In this document: piece by piece, positions 11,333 to 23,534 of the stretch | How positions within the stretch are numbered: the first letter of the stretch is position 1 | Layout: each line of letters starts with the position of its first letter | From: Ehretia macrophylla | Lineage: Eukaryota > Streptophyta > Magnoliopsida > Boraginales > Ehretiaceae | Reading direction: 5' to 3' | NCBI GenBank assembly: GCA_037974665.1 | Contig: CM075767.1 | Location: forward strand, 25,569,498 to 25,633,497 | DNA length: 64,000 bases | Translations under genes and position numbers: made by a program | The notes under the pieces: generated by a model | Told to the model about the DNA's origin: nothing | Seen by the model: the letters and a program-made list of their open reading frames with translations, nothing else | Database searches by the model: none

Positions 11333-14316
11333 GAAATTGCTCCGTCGGACTGTTAACATTAACATAAGCGCTTTTCGGAAGGCAAGCCGAGTTCTCTTAC
11401 TTTTCTCTCTTTAAATTTGGTTTTTTTTTAGTTAATTTTCAAGTAATAGTTGTCGCAGTTAACTTTTAATTTTTCTTGTCATTGTAGGTTCTAGCACAAG
11501 TTGGGGGAAGACAAGCCAAAAAGAAACTCGACCAAATCAATTAAGGAAGAAAATGTGCAATTAAAGGGGTTTGGATTGCATGAGATGCGTGCTTGAAGAG
11601 AAAAGCAAATAAAATAAGAGTTGTGAAAGTAGCGTTGTTGCGTTATAATATAGCGCAACTGTGCTAACGGTGTTTAAAAGTTACGTTTACAAAGGACTGT
11701 TGGAAGATAAAGAACGCAGGCGTAGCGCAACTGTGCTTATGTCCTCAAGTTTGACGTTTGAGAAAAAAAAATACAGCGCAAGTGTAGCGCAGCAACGCTT
11801 ACGTCCTTTCTTTTGAAGTTTGTAAAAAAAAAATTGAAAATCTAAATTCTTTCTTCTTTTTTCTGCCGTCAACACCTAGATACACAAACACAAACTCACA
11901 AATACCCAAAACCTTAAAAAAACATCTCTTAAAACCTTAAGCCAAAAACACAATCCCACATAAATCCAACTATCTCTTTCACGATTCTCCCCTTCACGTC
12001 TCTCTCTCACGATACACACACTCTCTCAAACCCACCAAATGCATAAACAAACCTCATATCAGCCTAAAGAACCAAATCCACCCATCATCACCCATGCCGA
12101 CGACGACTCTTGGACGAGCTGGTGGCGGCGTTACATGCATTCGACGATGGCATCATGCTTCAAGGAAGCAGCAGTACCTCCCTCACACTTGCGTAAGTCA
12201 TTCGTTTTTTAGCATTGTTGGTTGGAATCGAAAAAAAAGGAAAGAAAAAATTGATCCGAATTGGAGTTGTGATTAAAGGCTGAAATTTTTGCAAACCCAC
12301 GTTGTGTTGGGTGATTTATGGTTAAGTTGTGAAACTTGCATGTAAGGTGTATAAAAAAAGTAGTTGAGTGCCTGCAAGGTGTTTGTTTTAATGTTTCCAT
12401 GAAAATGCCACAAGACTAATGTGTATTTCAATATCTGAAAAGGGTTTCTTGGTGTTATTGTGTTTACTCCGTGTTCACATTTAAGTTGTACCAATAGAAT
12501 TGCATTGTGGTGGTGAGGGTGTACTGAGGTTTGGTTGTGTTGTTTATTGTACCTATCTTGAGTTGAGGCAGACTTGTTGAGTGGTGAAGGTTAGTGACGT
12601 TTATGTGTTCTACGGCTGTGTGGTGTTTTAATACTGTCTTGTGGTAAGCATGATAAAGTGGTAGTGGATGTGTGTTGCTTGTTGATTGCATAAAGTTGTG
12701 CCCTTGGTTAGGGTGAAAAGTGATTGCAGTTAAAGTTGTGTTTGTCGAGTAGTGTAATCTGGAAGAAGTTGTTTAGCATATCAACATACCAATGAAATCT
12801 ACTGGAACAAGCTACTTCGCATAATCAGAGCTGACACATTTGAGGAGTCTTCGGACAATGAACGACATGGATATTCAGGGAAGTCCACTGTTTTCTTTTC
12901 TTTAATTTTTTCCATTGAGGACAATGTCTCGTCTAAAGTTTGGGGGTGGTTATTATGTATTCTCTTGTGTGTGTTTACTGTGTGAACTTGTTCTTGTTTA
13001 GGATTCGTATTTTGTGTTTTTCCTTTTATTTGTTTTGTTATTTCTATTATGCCTAAAAAAGCCAAAAACAAAAACAAAAACAAAAAACAAAAAGAATTGT
13101 TAAAGTGATGTTGGAAAGATAAGAAATAGGTTGATGATGAGTAGCATAAGGAGTAAATGATAGTAATGAGGATAATTGACTGAAACATAGCTTCCTTTTA
13201 TGGAAATCCCCACCTATTTTGCACTTAGCCTCACCTAGTTATGTTGATACTTAGAGAAGGTTTATGTGAGTTTAGTGAACAGATAAATGATTATAGGACT
13301 TTAGAACTTGCTTGATTGTCACTCAAGGCGAAATCCTAGGTTGCATAACATTAGAGAAATTGAATGTCTCTAGTCCACCCCTTTGAGCCTTTGAAGCCAA
13401 CTGTTGTAAAAATTGAATATCTCTAGTCCACCCCTTTGAGCCTAATTAGCCTTTTCTTTCATGTGCAACCTATAATAGCTTCTTTAACCTGTCAAGTTGA
13501 TTTTCCCAATTTATGACCTTCCTACTTGTAACATGTGATTGTTCTAGGATGATTATGTGGAGCTATGTTCTATATTGAAAGATGAGAGGTATGATGATTG
13601 GGTGATATATTGTATTATTTTTGAGAAAAAATAAAATATTGAAAAAAAAGAGAAAGGAATGAAAAGAAAAGAGAATAGTCACACTCCTTGTAGTTAATAT
13701 CAAAAGGCAAGTTTAGGGGAATGTGAATTCTTTATGTATCTTGTAAATGTTGTGGATGAATGTTGAGGAAGTGTAATGGAAGATGAAAGAAAAGATATAT
13801 GTTGAGTAATTTTGGTGGTAAGAAGTAGAGTTGGCATTTTCTCTATTGAACATCCTCGAATAATTGTGTGCTTACGGGTAGTTTAGCCTTATGTTATATC
13901 CATTTTCCTACCTTGCCCCATCCACACGTTACAATCAAATGTAAAGTCCTACTGATCTTTAATGCTATTATTAACCTATATTAGTAGAGAGTGGCATGAA
14001 AAGTAAGCCTATGAAGTCCTAAACGATTGAAATAACAGATGCACATTGAAAATTCGCTTAACTTGCATAAACTCATCTGATTACAATTTATTAGGATAGA
14101 GGTTATTCATACACTCACTTGGGGGATTTGAAGTAAAATACAAATTATGTGAAGTTAAGATTTCTCATGCGTATGATTGAGAGTCACCTCTTAAGTTCTA
14201 AAATAAAGCTACCGAGGCCGTGGAAATTTACTATCCTACAACATTGCTTTCTTGAGTTATGTTGTGTTGTGTCTTTAGTTTTTAGGTTGTTTCTTTCTTT
14301 AGTTGTGTCTTTTGCT
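11333..14316 (+). other. Long non-coding 3' region of the Athila-type element
   Basis: About 3 kb between the end of pol and the polypurine tract, the position where Athila elements carry a long 3' region or env-like gene. I see no env-like protein. Visible structure: several TAGCGCAACTGTGC-type repeats (11630-11810), a CT/CA-rich stretch (11870-12080), a second purine motif (GAGGACAATG ... AAAGTTTGGGGGTGG, 12916-12950) and a 34-bp tandem duplication (13357-13443). Confidence 0.7.
13357..13443 (+). repeat. 34-bp direct duplication
   Basis: Two near-identical copies of a sequence containing CTCTAGTCCACCCCTTTGAG (13357-13390 and 13410-13443) are separated by about 19 bp. They lie in the 3' region of the Athila-type element. 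Confidence 0.85.
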
Positions 14317-14348
14317 TGAGGACAAGCAAAGCTTAAGTTTAGGGTGTT
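14317..14348 (+). promoter_or_regulatory. Polypurine-type motif before the 3' LTR
   Basis: GAGGACAAGCAAAGC followed by TTAAGTTTAGGG directly precedes the LTR start at 14349. This is the standard position of the plus-strand primer. The same GAGGACAAGCAAAG string is seen in the left gypsy element at 649-662. Confidence 0.75.
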
Positions 14349-15577
14349 TGTTGGGTGTATTATTGATATATTATTTTAGCACATTTTCACTTAAATTTTG
14401 TTAGTTCTTGAGTAATTTATGAGCAATTTGATTGGTTTTGTGTTTGATTTGCGTTGTAGGTAATTTTCAAGAGACAATCTGAGTTTTGAGGTAAAAATTG
14501 AAGAAAAATGGCTAAGGGCGAGCTTTCATGTGGCGTGTGAAAAAATTGAAGAGAAATCACAAGTAGCGCAATTATAGTGCAGTTACACAGCATCGCAGGA
14601 AATTTAAGGGCAATTTTGTAAAATAGCGCGAAAAGAAGCAAACTCTAGGATAAAAGAGAAGAAAACACACGTTTGAGATGAGCTTTTGGGCGGCTGGTTT
14701 TTGCAGTAGAAGAAACATTCCAAAGGGGAAAGAAAGAGAAGATTCGCGAGTTGAAGACAGAGGAACGATCCCGAGACGGACTTCTGCCCCAATTCTTCTC
14801 CAAATTCTAATTTTATCTATCTCTCTTATCATGATTTTTGTTACAATTGAGATTTTATTTAATTTCTTTATTATGTTCTAAGTTATTTTCTAGGGCTACG
14901 ATGTAGCTAGATTATGAATATTTGATACTTTTTGGTTTTGATTGATTGATGAACTATTCTATATATGCGTTGAGTATTTCATTCTAAGTTTAATGCTTGT
15001 GATTGCTTGATCAACAATTGCATGATTCGTGCTTTGGTTTGAGACTGAAAAATAATAACTAAATTAGACCACGTGTGAAATACCATTAAATCGTTATAAG
15101 TTAGAGATAGTTATGAGATTTAGTGCAGCACTTGAATTTCTAAGGCTTAATGCGTTCCATAAGTTCATAGTTATCACAGAGATGTAGTTGGCTTGTTTAT
15201 TGGGATAGGTTATTGATGCTTGAAAAAGATTAATATTTACCTTATTGAAATTGCTGGTAACGTAGGGAACATGCGTCAATTGATTTAAATCAATAGTTTC
15301 AAGTCGGATTAATCTTGGTGAAATCAGAATCCCTAGAGCCTCTTAATTATTGAATTACCATCTTTTGTTAATTTCGTAATTGTTTTAGTTGCTATTTTTA
15401 TAAGTTCTATAATTTCTTTAGTCGTTAGTTACAAACTTTCAATTCGTGATTGTCCAAATAAAGTTAGAGCTACACTAATTTCGGTACTTAATAATCACAG
15501 TCCTTGTGAGAACAATCTTTACTTATTACTTTATTACTTGTTGCGATACGTGCACTTGCGTTAGAAATCACACAACA
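14349..15577 (+). repeat. 3' LTR of the Athila-type element
   Basis: Starts TGTTGGGTGTATTATTG and ends AATCACACAACA, followed by TTTAC, the second copy of the target duplication. It is 1,229 bp, the same length as the 5' LTR. Confidence 0.92.
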
Positions 15578-15582
15578 TTTAC

Positions 15583-16440
15583 AATAGAAAAATTCCTTCT
15601 CAACACAAAACTTCAACCCCGACACCTTTGACAGGGAATTCTTTCCTTTCAAAGTGTTTAACTCTATCTTTTTTATAAGTGTTTGAGATCAACAATAAAA
15701 TCCCTCTTTTAGGGTAAATGAATACAATGAATGCTTCTCTCAATATTGCTCACAAATTCTTACTCAAGTGTTGTACAATGATGATTCAAAGATGAATATA
15801 GTGTTAGAAAACAAGAGTAATTGTTTTGAATCAATGCTTTGAAAGTTTGTAGTTAAGAGTCATTAATAGAGGCTAAAATGTGTGCAATAAATGCTCTCCA
15901 ACGTTCATAAAACAGATCTATTTTAAAATAGCATTTTGGCCTGACCGGTCAACCCTTGCTCTACCAGTCAACCGGTTGAGGGGACCTCATCTGGTGGAGG
16001 ACCCTCGGGCGGAAGACCCCCTTAAGTACCGGTCGACCGGTTGCCCTGAGGTCATTCAGTTTGCTTAAAGCTGCAGAGATTTGGGTTTTTTGAAATGTTT
16101 CTTTTACACGTCTTTTGTAAAACCTTTTTCAAATGTTTCAAAAAATGACTTTTGAGAATTATCATTGAGTATCTACCATTTGCAAGACCCAAACCCTGGT
16201 CAAGTCCAACCCAGTACCCCTTATGACTTCCGTCTCCATCCTTATAGCTTCATCCTCATTTCTTCGATTCTTTATCTTTTCTTGAGTTGATGGATGATCT
16301 TCTTTCTACTATAGCTTGATGAACTTAGGATTCGGAGTCAAATTTGATTCATCTCATTCATGCACACTTAAACAAATTCATTAGACATAACCGTGGTTTG
16401 TTATCATCAAAACCAAGATTAGAAGACTTTTAGGCTAACA
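15583..16440 (-). repeat. 5' LTR (start portion) of copia element 1
   Basis: On the minus strand this begins at 16440 with TGTTAGCCTAAAAG and TTTTGATGATAAC, the same start as the other SIRE-like LTRs here. The sequence continues across the Athila-type insertion into the region below 7264. A GC-rich cassette with CCGGTCGACCGG-type palindromes lies at 15940-16045. I cannot place its 3' boundary exactly. Confidence 0.65.
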
Positions 16441-17568
16441 ATTACATTTTTTATTTTATTTTATTTGTGTTAGTGCAAGATATCCTAAGAGGAGAGGTGA
16501 ATTAGGATAAGGATGCAATTATACTACTTTTTTGAATAAGTGTTGCAACTAGTAAGTTCTATCAATCAATATATCAAACACAATATAAGCAATAACGAGA
16601 AGTAAAAAGAGATAAGAGAAAGAGAGATAAAATGCAGGATTTTTAGGTGGTTCTCTACTCTACACCACCACCTAAGGATCCTCCCCTTAGGATTTTCTAC
16701 CAACACCACTAATATGTTTCCTCAAATGTTGGAAAAGCACAAATCAACTTATAACCCACTCTCGAGTCCATAAGAGCAATACAATAACTTCTTCAAATGT
16801 AGGTAAAGCTCAACCTACTATCTCTTTTCTTTTGAGTCCACAAAAGATCGACAACACTCTTCTGTCTTCTATGATTATCACAATCTAAGAACTAGAGTGT
16901 ATTACAAGCAAGAGTATGTGTATATGAAAGTTACAAAGCTTTAACTATTTTATGAGTTTGATAATACAAATGAAGCAAAAAATTGTTAGCCCAATAAATT
17001 GTGCTTTAATAAAGGATAATTGCTTTGATAGTGTTAGAGCAATTTATTCTATGTGGAAGAGATGAAAAGTTATAATGGTGTATTTGAAAATATATAGAAA
17101 ATAGTGTACCGACTAGTTAATGGCTAGCTTTTCAAACTGTCGTTTGAAGGAGCCGGATGAGCGCCTTGGCTGGCTTACTCATCTAGAGCTCTCTGTTAGA
17201 GTCGGACGAGGTATCGGATGAGTCCTCAACCGACTAAGCTCATCTAGGCTATACAGACATAACCTGACATGTTTTAGCCAAAAAAATTTTCCCAAACTGT
17301 TAGCCTGAAGGCCTTAATTGTTATTTTGATGATAACTAAATCTTAATTATACGCTTATCTATTGACTAATCATACTTGTATAAGTTATGTATGTTTGAGA
17401 TTAGTCATAGATTGGGAGATGCTCAAGTAATGATCATACATGAAGAAATGGCTAGTACGTGCTTATCAATGCAAATCAAGTTTGAAGTGCTATGATTGGT
17501 GAAGATCTATTGAAGCCTTGAAGAGCTAGTATCCTTGAAGATCTCACCAAGAAATAATGAAGAAAAGA

Positions 17569-18140
17569 CACTACAAGAAAAACTGCCATTAGCGAAGAAA
17601 ATTTTTTGATGCCATTAGTGACGAATGTGCAATGAGTTTAGATGGAAATAAATTGGTACAAATTTTGGGACGAATTTGCTACGAGATTGCGACAAAAAAT
17701 GATTTTGTCACTAACTCATCACAAATAGCAACTAGTTAACGATGAAGTTTAGGGAAAAAAATATTTATCAGAAGTTCGTCGCTGATTTATCTCAATTAGA
17801 TACAATATTAGCTACAAAGGATTTCAAATTAAAGTGTAATGTTAATTTCGTCGCTACCATGTCGCAAATAGTAACGAGTTAGCGGCGCATTTTGTAAAAA
17901 AATAATCGTTGAAAGTTCGTCGCTAATTGGTTTCAAATAGAAACAACTTAGCGACAAAAATGATTTAATTATCATGTGTCGCTATTTTTGTTGCAAATGC
18001 ACATCAATTAGCGACGAAGTTTTATGCATCACTAAGTTCCACGCTAATAGATACATATTTGCGACGAAAACTATTATCAAGTAAAATTGATGGCTTCAAA
18101 TTAAATACTTGTCACAAAATTGGTCTCAAATTGACGTGTG
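17569..18140. repeat. Left subterminal repeat array of CACTA
   Basis: Motifs such as GCGACGAA, TTAGCGACG, TCGTCGCTA and TTGCAAAT recur on both strands, spaced about 20-40 bp apart, immediately inside the left TIR. Such arrays are bound by the transposase accessory protein in characterised CACTA elements. Confidence 0.85.
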
Positions 18141-18229
18141 ATGATTTTTTAACTCTTCTTTGAGATGGATATAATTAACCGATGGAGAATAATAGAGCAG
18201 TTCAATATTTTCAAGTGATGCAACTCAAG

Positions 18230-18600
18230 ATTTATAAGTGATTTATAGCTCAATATTTGAAGATACAAAAGTGTTAGCACAAGCTCTCTCAATATGTTTT
18301 TTTTCTGTTTTTAAAGTTCTCAAAAAAAGACGTCTTTCTCTGTTTTTCAAGTTCTCAGATTCTTGTCATTAAAAACAGGGCTTAAACTGTTGCAACGGCT
18401 AGTTAACAGATCAGTCGACGTTCCTGGGTGACACCCTTGGCCTGTTGTATCACCCGACAAAAGTGAAGTTTGTCGGTCGACATTGCTGGTTGGCCCTATC
18501 GACCAGCAACCTCGTCCGACAGCTTCTGCCTTTTGTCAATCAATGGTGTCGGATGACCCCATCGTCCAGTTAGGTTGGCCGGATCTATTGCATTAAAAAA
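18230..18600 (+). repeat. LTR-like fragment inside CACTA (probable)
   Basis: This stretch has AACTGTTGCAACGGCTAGTT followed by a GC-richer section with GTCGAC, CGGTCGAC and CCGACA motifs. That layout resembles the centre of the SIRE-like LTRs nearby. It may be an old LTR fragment carried in the transposon. The ends are not defined. Confidence 0.4.
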
Positions 18601-19410
18601 AAATTGATATTCTTAATTAGTACAAATAAGAGTAAGAAGTAACAACTACACTAAATCCTTAGAAGATTATGTATCTTTTTATGGTTAGTAGAATATCTAG
18701 CCTATAGCAACAGATGGGACTATTGCTTAAAATCCAAAATTTATAAGTTGTAAAAAGAGATTGAACTATCTCAAGCATAAAAAATGACAACAAGGCACTT
18801 GTATTTGTAGATATAATACAATTTTGGAAATTAACCTATAGTTTGTATAACTTCTCTTTAGCAAATGCTTGTCTTGAGCATAAAAAAATAGAATTAAAGT
18901 TTTAAAATTTATGTAAACCTTTTACGAAATAACTACATGACAAACAAATTTTGTGGAACAACTATATGTATTACTTTAAAGAAATACATTTAACCACTTT
19001 TCTAGTCCATTGCTATAAGAAGTACACACATACACAAATATATATATTTATAGGTGTGTGTACTTTAGTTAAGGTTGTTAAACAAATAAAATTTTAATGT
19101 TTACCTTTCAATCTCAAATTCTCTACTAATCTCAAACCACTTGATTTGTACTTTCGTGAATTAGTATTGAGTAGTGAGACTTTTAGAATTGGTTTAGGGT
19201 TTAGGGTATAGATAAAAAAAAATATATTAAAATAAGAATAAAATAAGAATAAATAGAAAAAGATAAGAAAAATAGAATGAAAATAAAAGTACAACTTTTA
19301 ATTTTATAACAAAAATAAATTTAAGTTTGTAATTTTGAAGTTTGATGGATGATGAAAGATAAGTCTATAAATGTGATGGATGATGATTTTCAATACTTTT
19401 TCAAAATCAC

Positions 19411-19589
19411 CAATCATTCATAACTTCTTTTTTAAACTCATGTTTAGTTCTTGTTCGAGCTCAATTATCATAATAATTTCAAATTTTCTCTATATATAAA
19501 CTTTTTGTTCAAATTTGTATTTTATTTAATAACAAATTTCATTAATTCATACGCATTTTTTACATTTTTCGTTAAACAATATACTATAT

Positions 19590-19651
<62 letters not shown>

Positions 19652-20268
19652 AACTCTTACACAATTTTTCTCCAAATACAATCTTATATGTATTATATAT
19701 TAGTTTTTATCCAAATACACTTTTTGATTGTTCACATACTATTTTTTGTTAAATTCAATCCAATTTTATTAAATCATATATTGATTATTTCAAATTCATT
19801 TTTCTATTACGCCTTTCATTAGTTTATATATATATTACTTCTATTTAAATTCATCATTGGTTCAATAATAATTTTCTTTAACGATCCACTCAGTTTTCAT
19901 TCAATTTATTATTATCATAAGAACTTTAATTCTCTTTTACTTGAACAAATATCCATTCAAATTTATATTTCCTTTAGGTACAACTTTCACAAACTCATAT
20001 AAATTTTTCATTAAAACTATCCTAATGACTTCAACTTTTCTTTATCAATATATTATTTTTTTAAAAAGCACCAATCATTCATAACTAATTTTTTGAACTC
20101 ATATTTAGTTCTTGTTCGAGCTCAATTATCATAATAATTTCAATTTTGAAATATATAAACCTTTTTGTTCATATTTGTATTTCATTTACTAATAACAACT
20201 TTTATTAATTCATATGCATTTTTTTACGTTTTTCATTAACCTATATATACTAAATTTTTATATATAAC
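19411..20268 (+). repeat. 190-bp direct duplication inside CACTA
   Basis: Copy 1 (19411-19605) and copy 2 (20072-20268) share CTTGTTCGAGCTCAATTATC and long flanking similarity (I estimate 80-85%), separated by about 470 bp. Copy 1 runs into an (AT)n tract at 19593-19647. This is a segmental duplication within the element. Confidence 0.85.
19593..19647. repeat. (AT)n microsatellite
   Basis: About 55 bp of alternating T and A. Open frames crossing it give Ile/Tyr repeats and are not real genes. Confidence 0.95.
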
Positions 20269-20399
20269 TATGTTTAAATTAAGTTAATTATGCTCATCTT
20301 TTTTCTTTTAAAAAATATAAAAACTATTTTTCTATACCTAAAATGACAATTTGTAAAGCATGAAACGATTTTCGTTCATCGTTTTTTCTTAAAGTTTGT

Positions 20400-20760
20400 C
20401 GCGACATAATTTTGCCCTAATTTCTCTTGCGCGTTTTCTTTTTCTCTCTCTGTCTTTAAACCTAAAATTTATCTCATTCTCTTCTCTCTCACCCGATGAT
20501 AGAAGCTGACCAGTAAGAAAACACATACACATTATTCATTTGCAAAGGCTCAGGTGATGAGTGGACAACTAAGTAACTTAGTGGCAATCTAGAAGCTTCT
20601 GTTGGCTCCACCTACGACCTCTAATGTAAGCTTGTCCAAGCTGTCATCTCCTCCGACTTCTCTGGTGCCGTTCAATCTTATTTCTCCTTCATTACCCCTT
20701 CCTATATTCTGTTTAAAACTCTCACTCATTCTTAACTTACTTTGGTTTTGTTGGTAAACT
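20400..20760 (+). other. GC-richer segment in CACTA, possible captured gene fragment
   Basis: A CT-rich leader-like stretch (20430-20500) is followed by GC-richer sequence whose plus frame reads KLVQAVISSDFSGAVQSYFS near 20630-20690. The composition differs from the surrounding AT-rich DNA and CACTA elements often carry host gene pieces. I do not recognise the protein. There is no intact gene. Confidence 0.3.
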
Positions 20761-21003
20761 TTAAAGGTATTTTTCTATTTTGTGATTAAATTTAAGAAAT
20801 ATACTTAGCATCTACAATTACAGATATAAGAACTTGACAAATGTATTATTACTACTCAAAAAGACAAATGTATTATTACTATTTTCATTTTTTGCCTTTC
20901 TAGGTTTCAATCTGTGATTTGTGCTCAGTATTTTTGTGAGTAATAGAGGTTAAAATGATTAATCAATTGCCATTTTTTGATTTTTATGGTTCACGATTAA
21001 TCT

Positions 21004-21180
21004 GTGATTTGTGATTTTTTGGTAGTCGAAGGGGTCGACCCAATGTTGTTAAAAAAAAGGAACCGGTCGATGCAACAGGTCGAGGGTATCGACTTGCAAG
21101 GTCGACCGGTTCCTTTTTTGTAACAACCGATCGACCTAGTAGGCCGACCTCTTCAACCACCAAAAAACTACAAATCTGAA
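21004..21180. repeat. Long hairpin (inverted repeat) inside CACTA
   Basis: The core arms 21045-21070 and 21102-21127 are 26 bp each with one mismatch and include AAGGAACCGGTCGA. Weaker pairing continues outward to about 21004 and 21180 (TTTTTTGGTAGT against ACCACCAAAAAA). The loop is about 31 nt. It could be a small foldback element or a small-RNA-forming hairpin. No function can be assigned. Confidence 0.75.
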
Positions 21181-21745
21181 GAGTGGTTTTTCTCTTGCAA
21201 AGCTTATTTCTAAAGGCTGATTCGTGAGCTACTTCACAGAAGCTATTAGATTGTTGTCTAAAGGGTAATAAGATGCTATTGTTTATAGTTGTCTATACAT
21301 TGATAGTTAAAGCTAATTCATTGTATTAGGTTCATAGTTGGTGAAAATTTGTTTTATTAACTGTTTCTATTATGCACATATGTGATTGAGTATAAAATAT
21401 GAGTTTTGTGGGTTTAACTGTTACATGTTCTTACTATGTCGGTTGTTAGCTTGGATAGAAAGTGACTGAGGTACTGATAAGAGTATGGTGGCAAAAAGCT
21501 TATTGTTACTTGCATAAAGTTGTCGGGAGGTTGTATGTAGATACTAGTGTGAAGTGTGTTGCATAGCTATTTTTAGTTAAGATAATATTGTTCAGTTAGA
21601 TTAGTAATGGTGCTTTCCATTTCTTTTGTATGTCATGCAACAAAGACTAGAGCAGCAAAGAGAAATTAAAGAAAAACATATGAATTTCAACTATCTTGCA
21701 ATTATATTGACCTCGGCAGATTTGAAACTCAGCAGCTACCTCCTT

Positions 21746-21756
21746 CCCCCCCCCCC

Positions 21757-21807
<51 letters not shown>

Positions 21808-21828
21808 CTCTCTCTCTTTCTCTCTCTT
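21746..21828. repeat. Compound microsatellite (C)n(TC)n
   Basis: About 22 C residues are followed by roughly 18 TC units and then CT-rich sequence. Tracts of this kind vary in length and are prone to assembly error. Confidence 0.95.
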
Positions 21829-22801
21829 TACAAAATGAACATATGAATTCTAACTATCTTGACCTCGGCAGATTTGAAACTCAATGTACAAGCCATGCTT
21901 AGCTATCTTAATTGAGTTTGAAATTCTTGCAATTACAATGAATATCTAATAAAAATTGAAGATGACATCTTCATCAATATGTTTTATCATTGAACAAATA
22001 GTATAATTCTTTCCTTTAACTCTTTTCAATTTTTATGTCTAGGCTAAGTGTAAATCCCGTTTGGATGAAAGGTAATTTTTTTTTCATTACATGTAAAATA
22101 TGACATTAGATCATGAATCTTAAACTTTCACATAGATATATACTTTAGTTATGAGAAGTTATTACACAAAGATAATTTGCTCTTAAGAGTCAAGGTAACT
22201 ATGAGATAGGAGTAATTTAAACTATTTGTTTCTTTCACATACTACCTGGCTAATGTATAGGTGGTATTTGGAAATTGGTACCATTACTAACTTTGGAGTA
22301 TTCATTGAAGGCCTTTCCTGGGTTTTTTGCTTCTATATTTAGACTGTCTGGTGAACTTTAAAATGCTTTACAATAGTCAAGCAACTAAGTCTCTTATAAC
22401 TAAACCAACTGGCTCTTCATTTCTCTTGGTGGAAATCTATGGTAAAAGTGATATCTGATGAGCCTGAAGTGCAAACTTTTTGCTTTAGTCTTGTATACTT
22501 TCCATACCTTTGTCATATTTGTCTTGCAAGAGGAACATAATAAATGTTAGAGTTTATTATACTATTATGGACAATGCATATATCTTCGTTTTAAATCAAC
22601 ATGAGTTTAGCATGAAACAAAAGTAGACAAGTTGTTTTCACAGGGGCAAAACAAGCAAGTAATGTAAAAGAGTTATTAGTTATTTTGTTATTTGACTATG
22701 TGGATAGAATTTTGCTTGAAGCAAGATTTATGTTTTCTATGAGAAGTTTTATCTAATGTAGGTCTATAATTTTAATATACATATATATTTTTTAATATAC
22801 T

Positions 22802-22802
<1 letters not shown>

Positions 22803-22863
<61 letters not shown>
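22803..22863. repeat. (AT)n microsatellite
   Basis: About 60 bp of alternating A and T inside the CACTA element. Confidence 0.95.
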
Positions 22864-22865
<2 letters not shown>

Positions 22866-23534
22866 CATCATCCATAAACAAGATTAAAAAATCTAGTTAT
22901 TTGGTCTTTGTATGTGTCTTTGTTGCTAAACTGAAATTAAGTGATTTCAGTTGAAAAAGAATAAGAAGCTAGAGTTTCTAAGCTAGTTGATCTAGATGTA
23001 TGCAACTTGCAAAGTTTTTAGACTGATGTTTTCATATTTTCTTGTAGATCTGTTGCACGTGCTTGATCCTACTACCAATTGGATTTGTTCAGAGTAATAA
23101 GCCGGTATTTTGGGCACAGTGTTTTTGGACTTGTTAGTCATGTTACCCTTCCTATTGGTCAAGTTTTTTAGGATTGTGTGACTTTTAATCCTACTAATTT
23201 TGAATTGCTTGTATTTTTTGGCACAACTTTCATGCTTGAATCATAATTTAGCCATTATTGTGTTGCAAAGTTATGAGGATTGTATCTCTTACTATGCTCC
23301 TCTTGTAGTTTAGACTTTGTTTTGCTATTACTATGTTGTATGATGTTATCAAACTATGAACGATTTCTGGCTTTATATTGGAGACTTACATATTCTATGT
23401 TGAATATTTTAAATATTTTCTATTTTTGGTAAACTTTTAGAAATTGTAAAAGTTATTTAATATAACTTTTGTGTTTACTAACTATTTATTTTTATCTCCT
23501 ATATTTTATTAATTTTAGATATTATGAAAAAAAT

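Larger units (their letters stand above)
7265..15577 (+). mobile_element. Athila-type Ty3/gypsy element, full footprint
   Basis: Two 1,229-bp LTRs (7265-8493 and 14349-15577) bound an 8.3-kb element with a perfect 5-bp TSD TTTAC (7260-7264 and 15578-15582). The PBS matches the tRNA-Asp type used by Athila elements. Inside are gag-like, aspartic-protease-like and integrase C-terminal-like sequences, then a roughly 3-kb non-coding 3' region. No reverse transcriptase is recognisable, so the copy is not autonomous. LTRs differ by about 5-6% over the stretch I compared, suggesting an age of a few million years with usual plant rates. It is inserted in copia element 1. Confidence 0.9.
3532..16440 (-). 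mobile_element. Ty1/copia (SIRE-like) element 1, interrupted
   Basis: Read on the minus strand, this footprint runs from a 5' LTR whose start is at 16440 (TGTTAGCCTAAAAGTC), through gag, GAG-pre-integrase and integrase, to the beginning of reverse transcriptase at about 3532. There the left gypsy element is inserted. An Athila-type element (7265-15577) interrupts its 5' end and a MITE (4129-4463) interrupts pol. The rest of pol and the 3' LTR would lie left of the window. Coding regions are broken in many places. The SIRE-like placement rests on the LTR start, which is shared with the other LTRs here. Confidence 0.75.

Noticed and set aside
12094-13188. Open frames in the 3' region of the Athila-type element, considered as an env-like gene
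   Set aside because: No signal peptide plus transmembrane layout and no continuous frame of useful length; the region looks non-coding.
15880-16068. Short frame in the copia LTR
   Set aside because: It coincides with the CCGGTCGACC cassette; no family match.
19451-19822. 123-codon frame with an Ile-Tyr repeat
   Set aside because: It is driven by the (AT)n microsatellite and AT-rich sequence; no coding signal.
21626-21838. Frame ending in poly-Pro and Ser-Leu repeats
   Set aside because: The tail is the (C)n(TC)n microsatellite. The short start (MQQRLEQQREIKEKH) could be an exon piece but has no further support.
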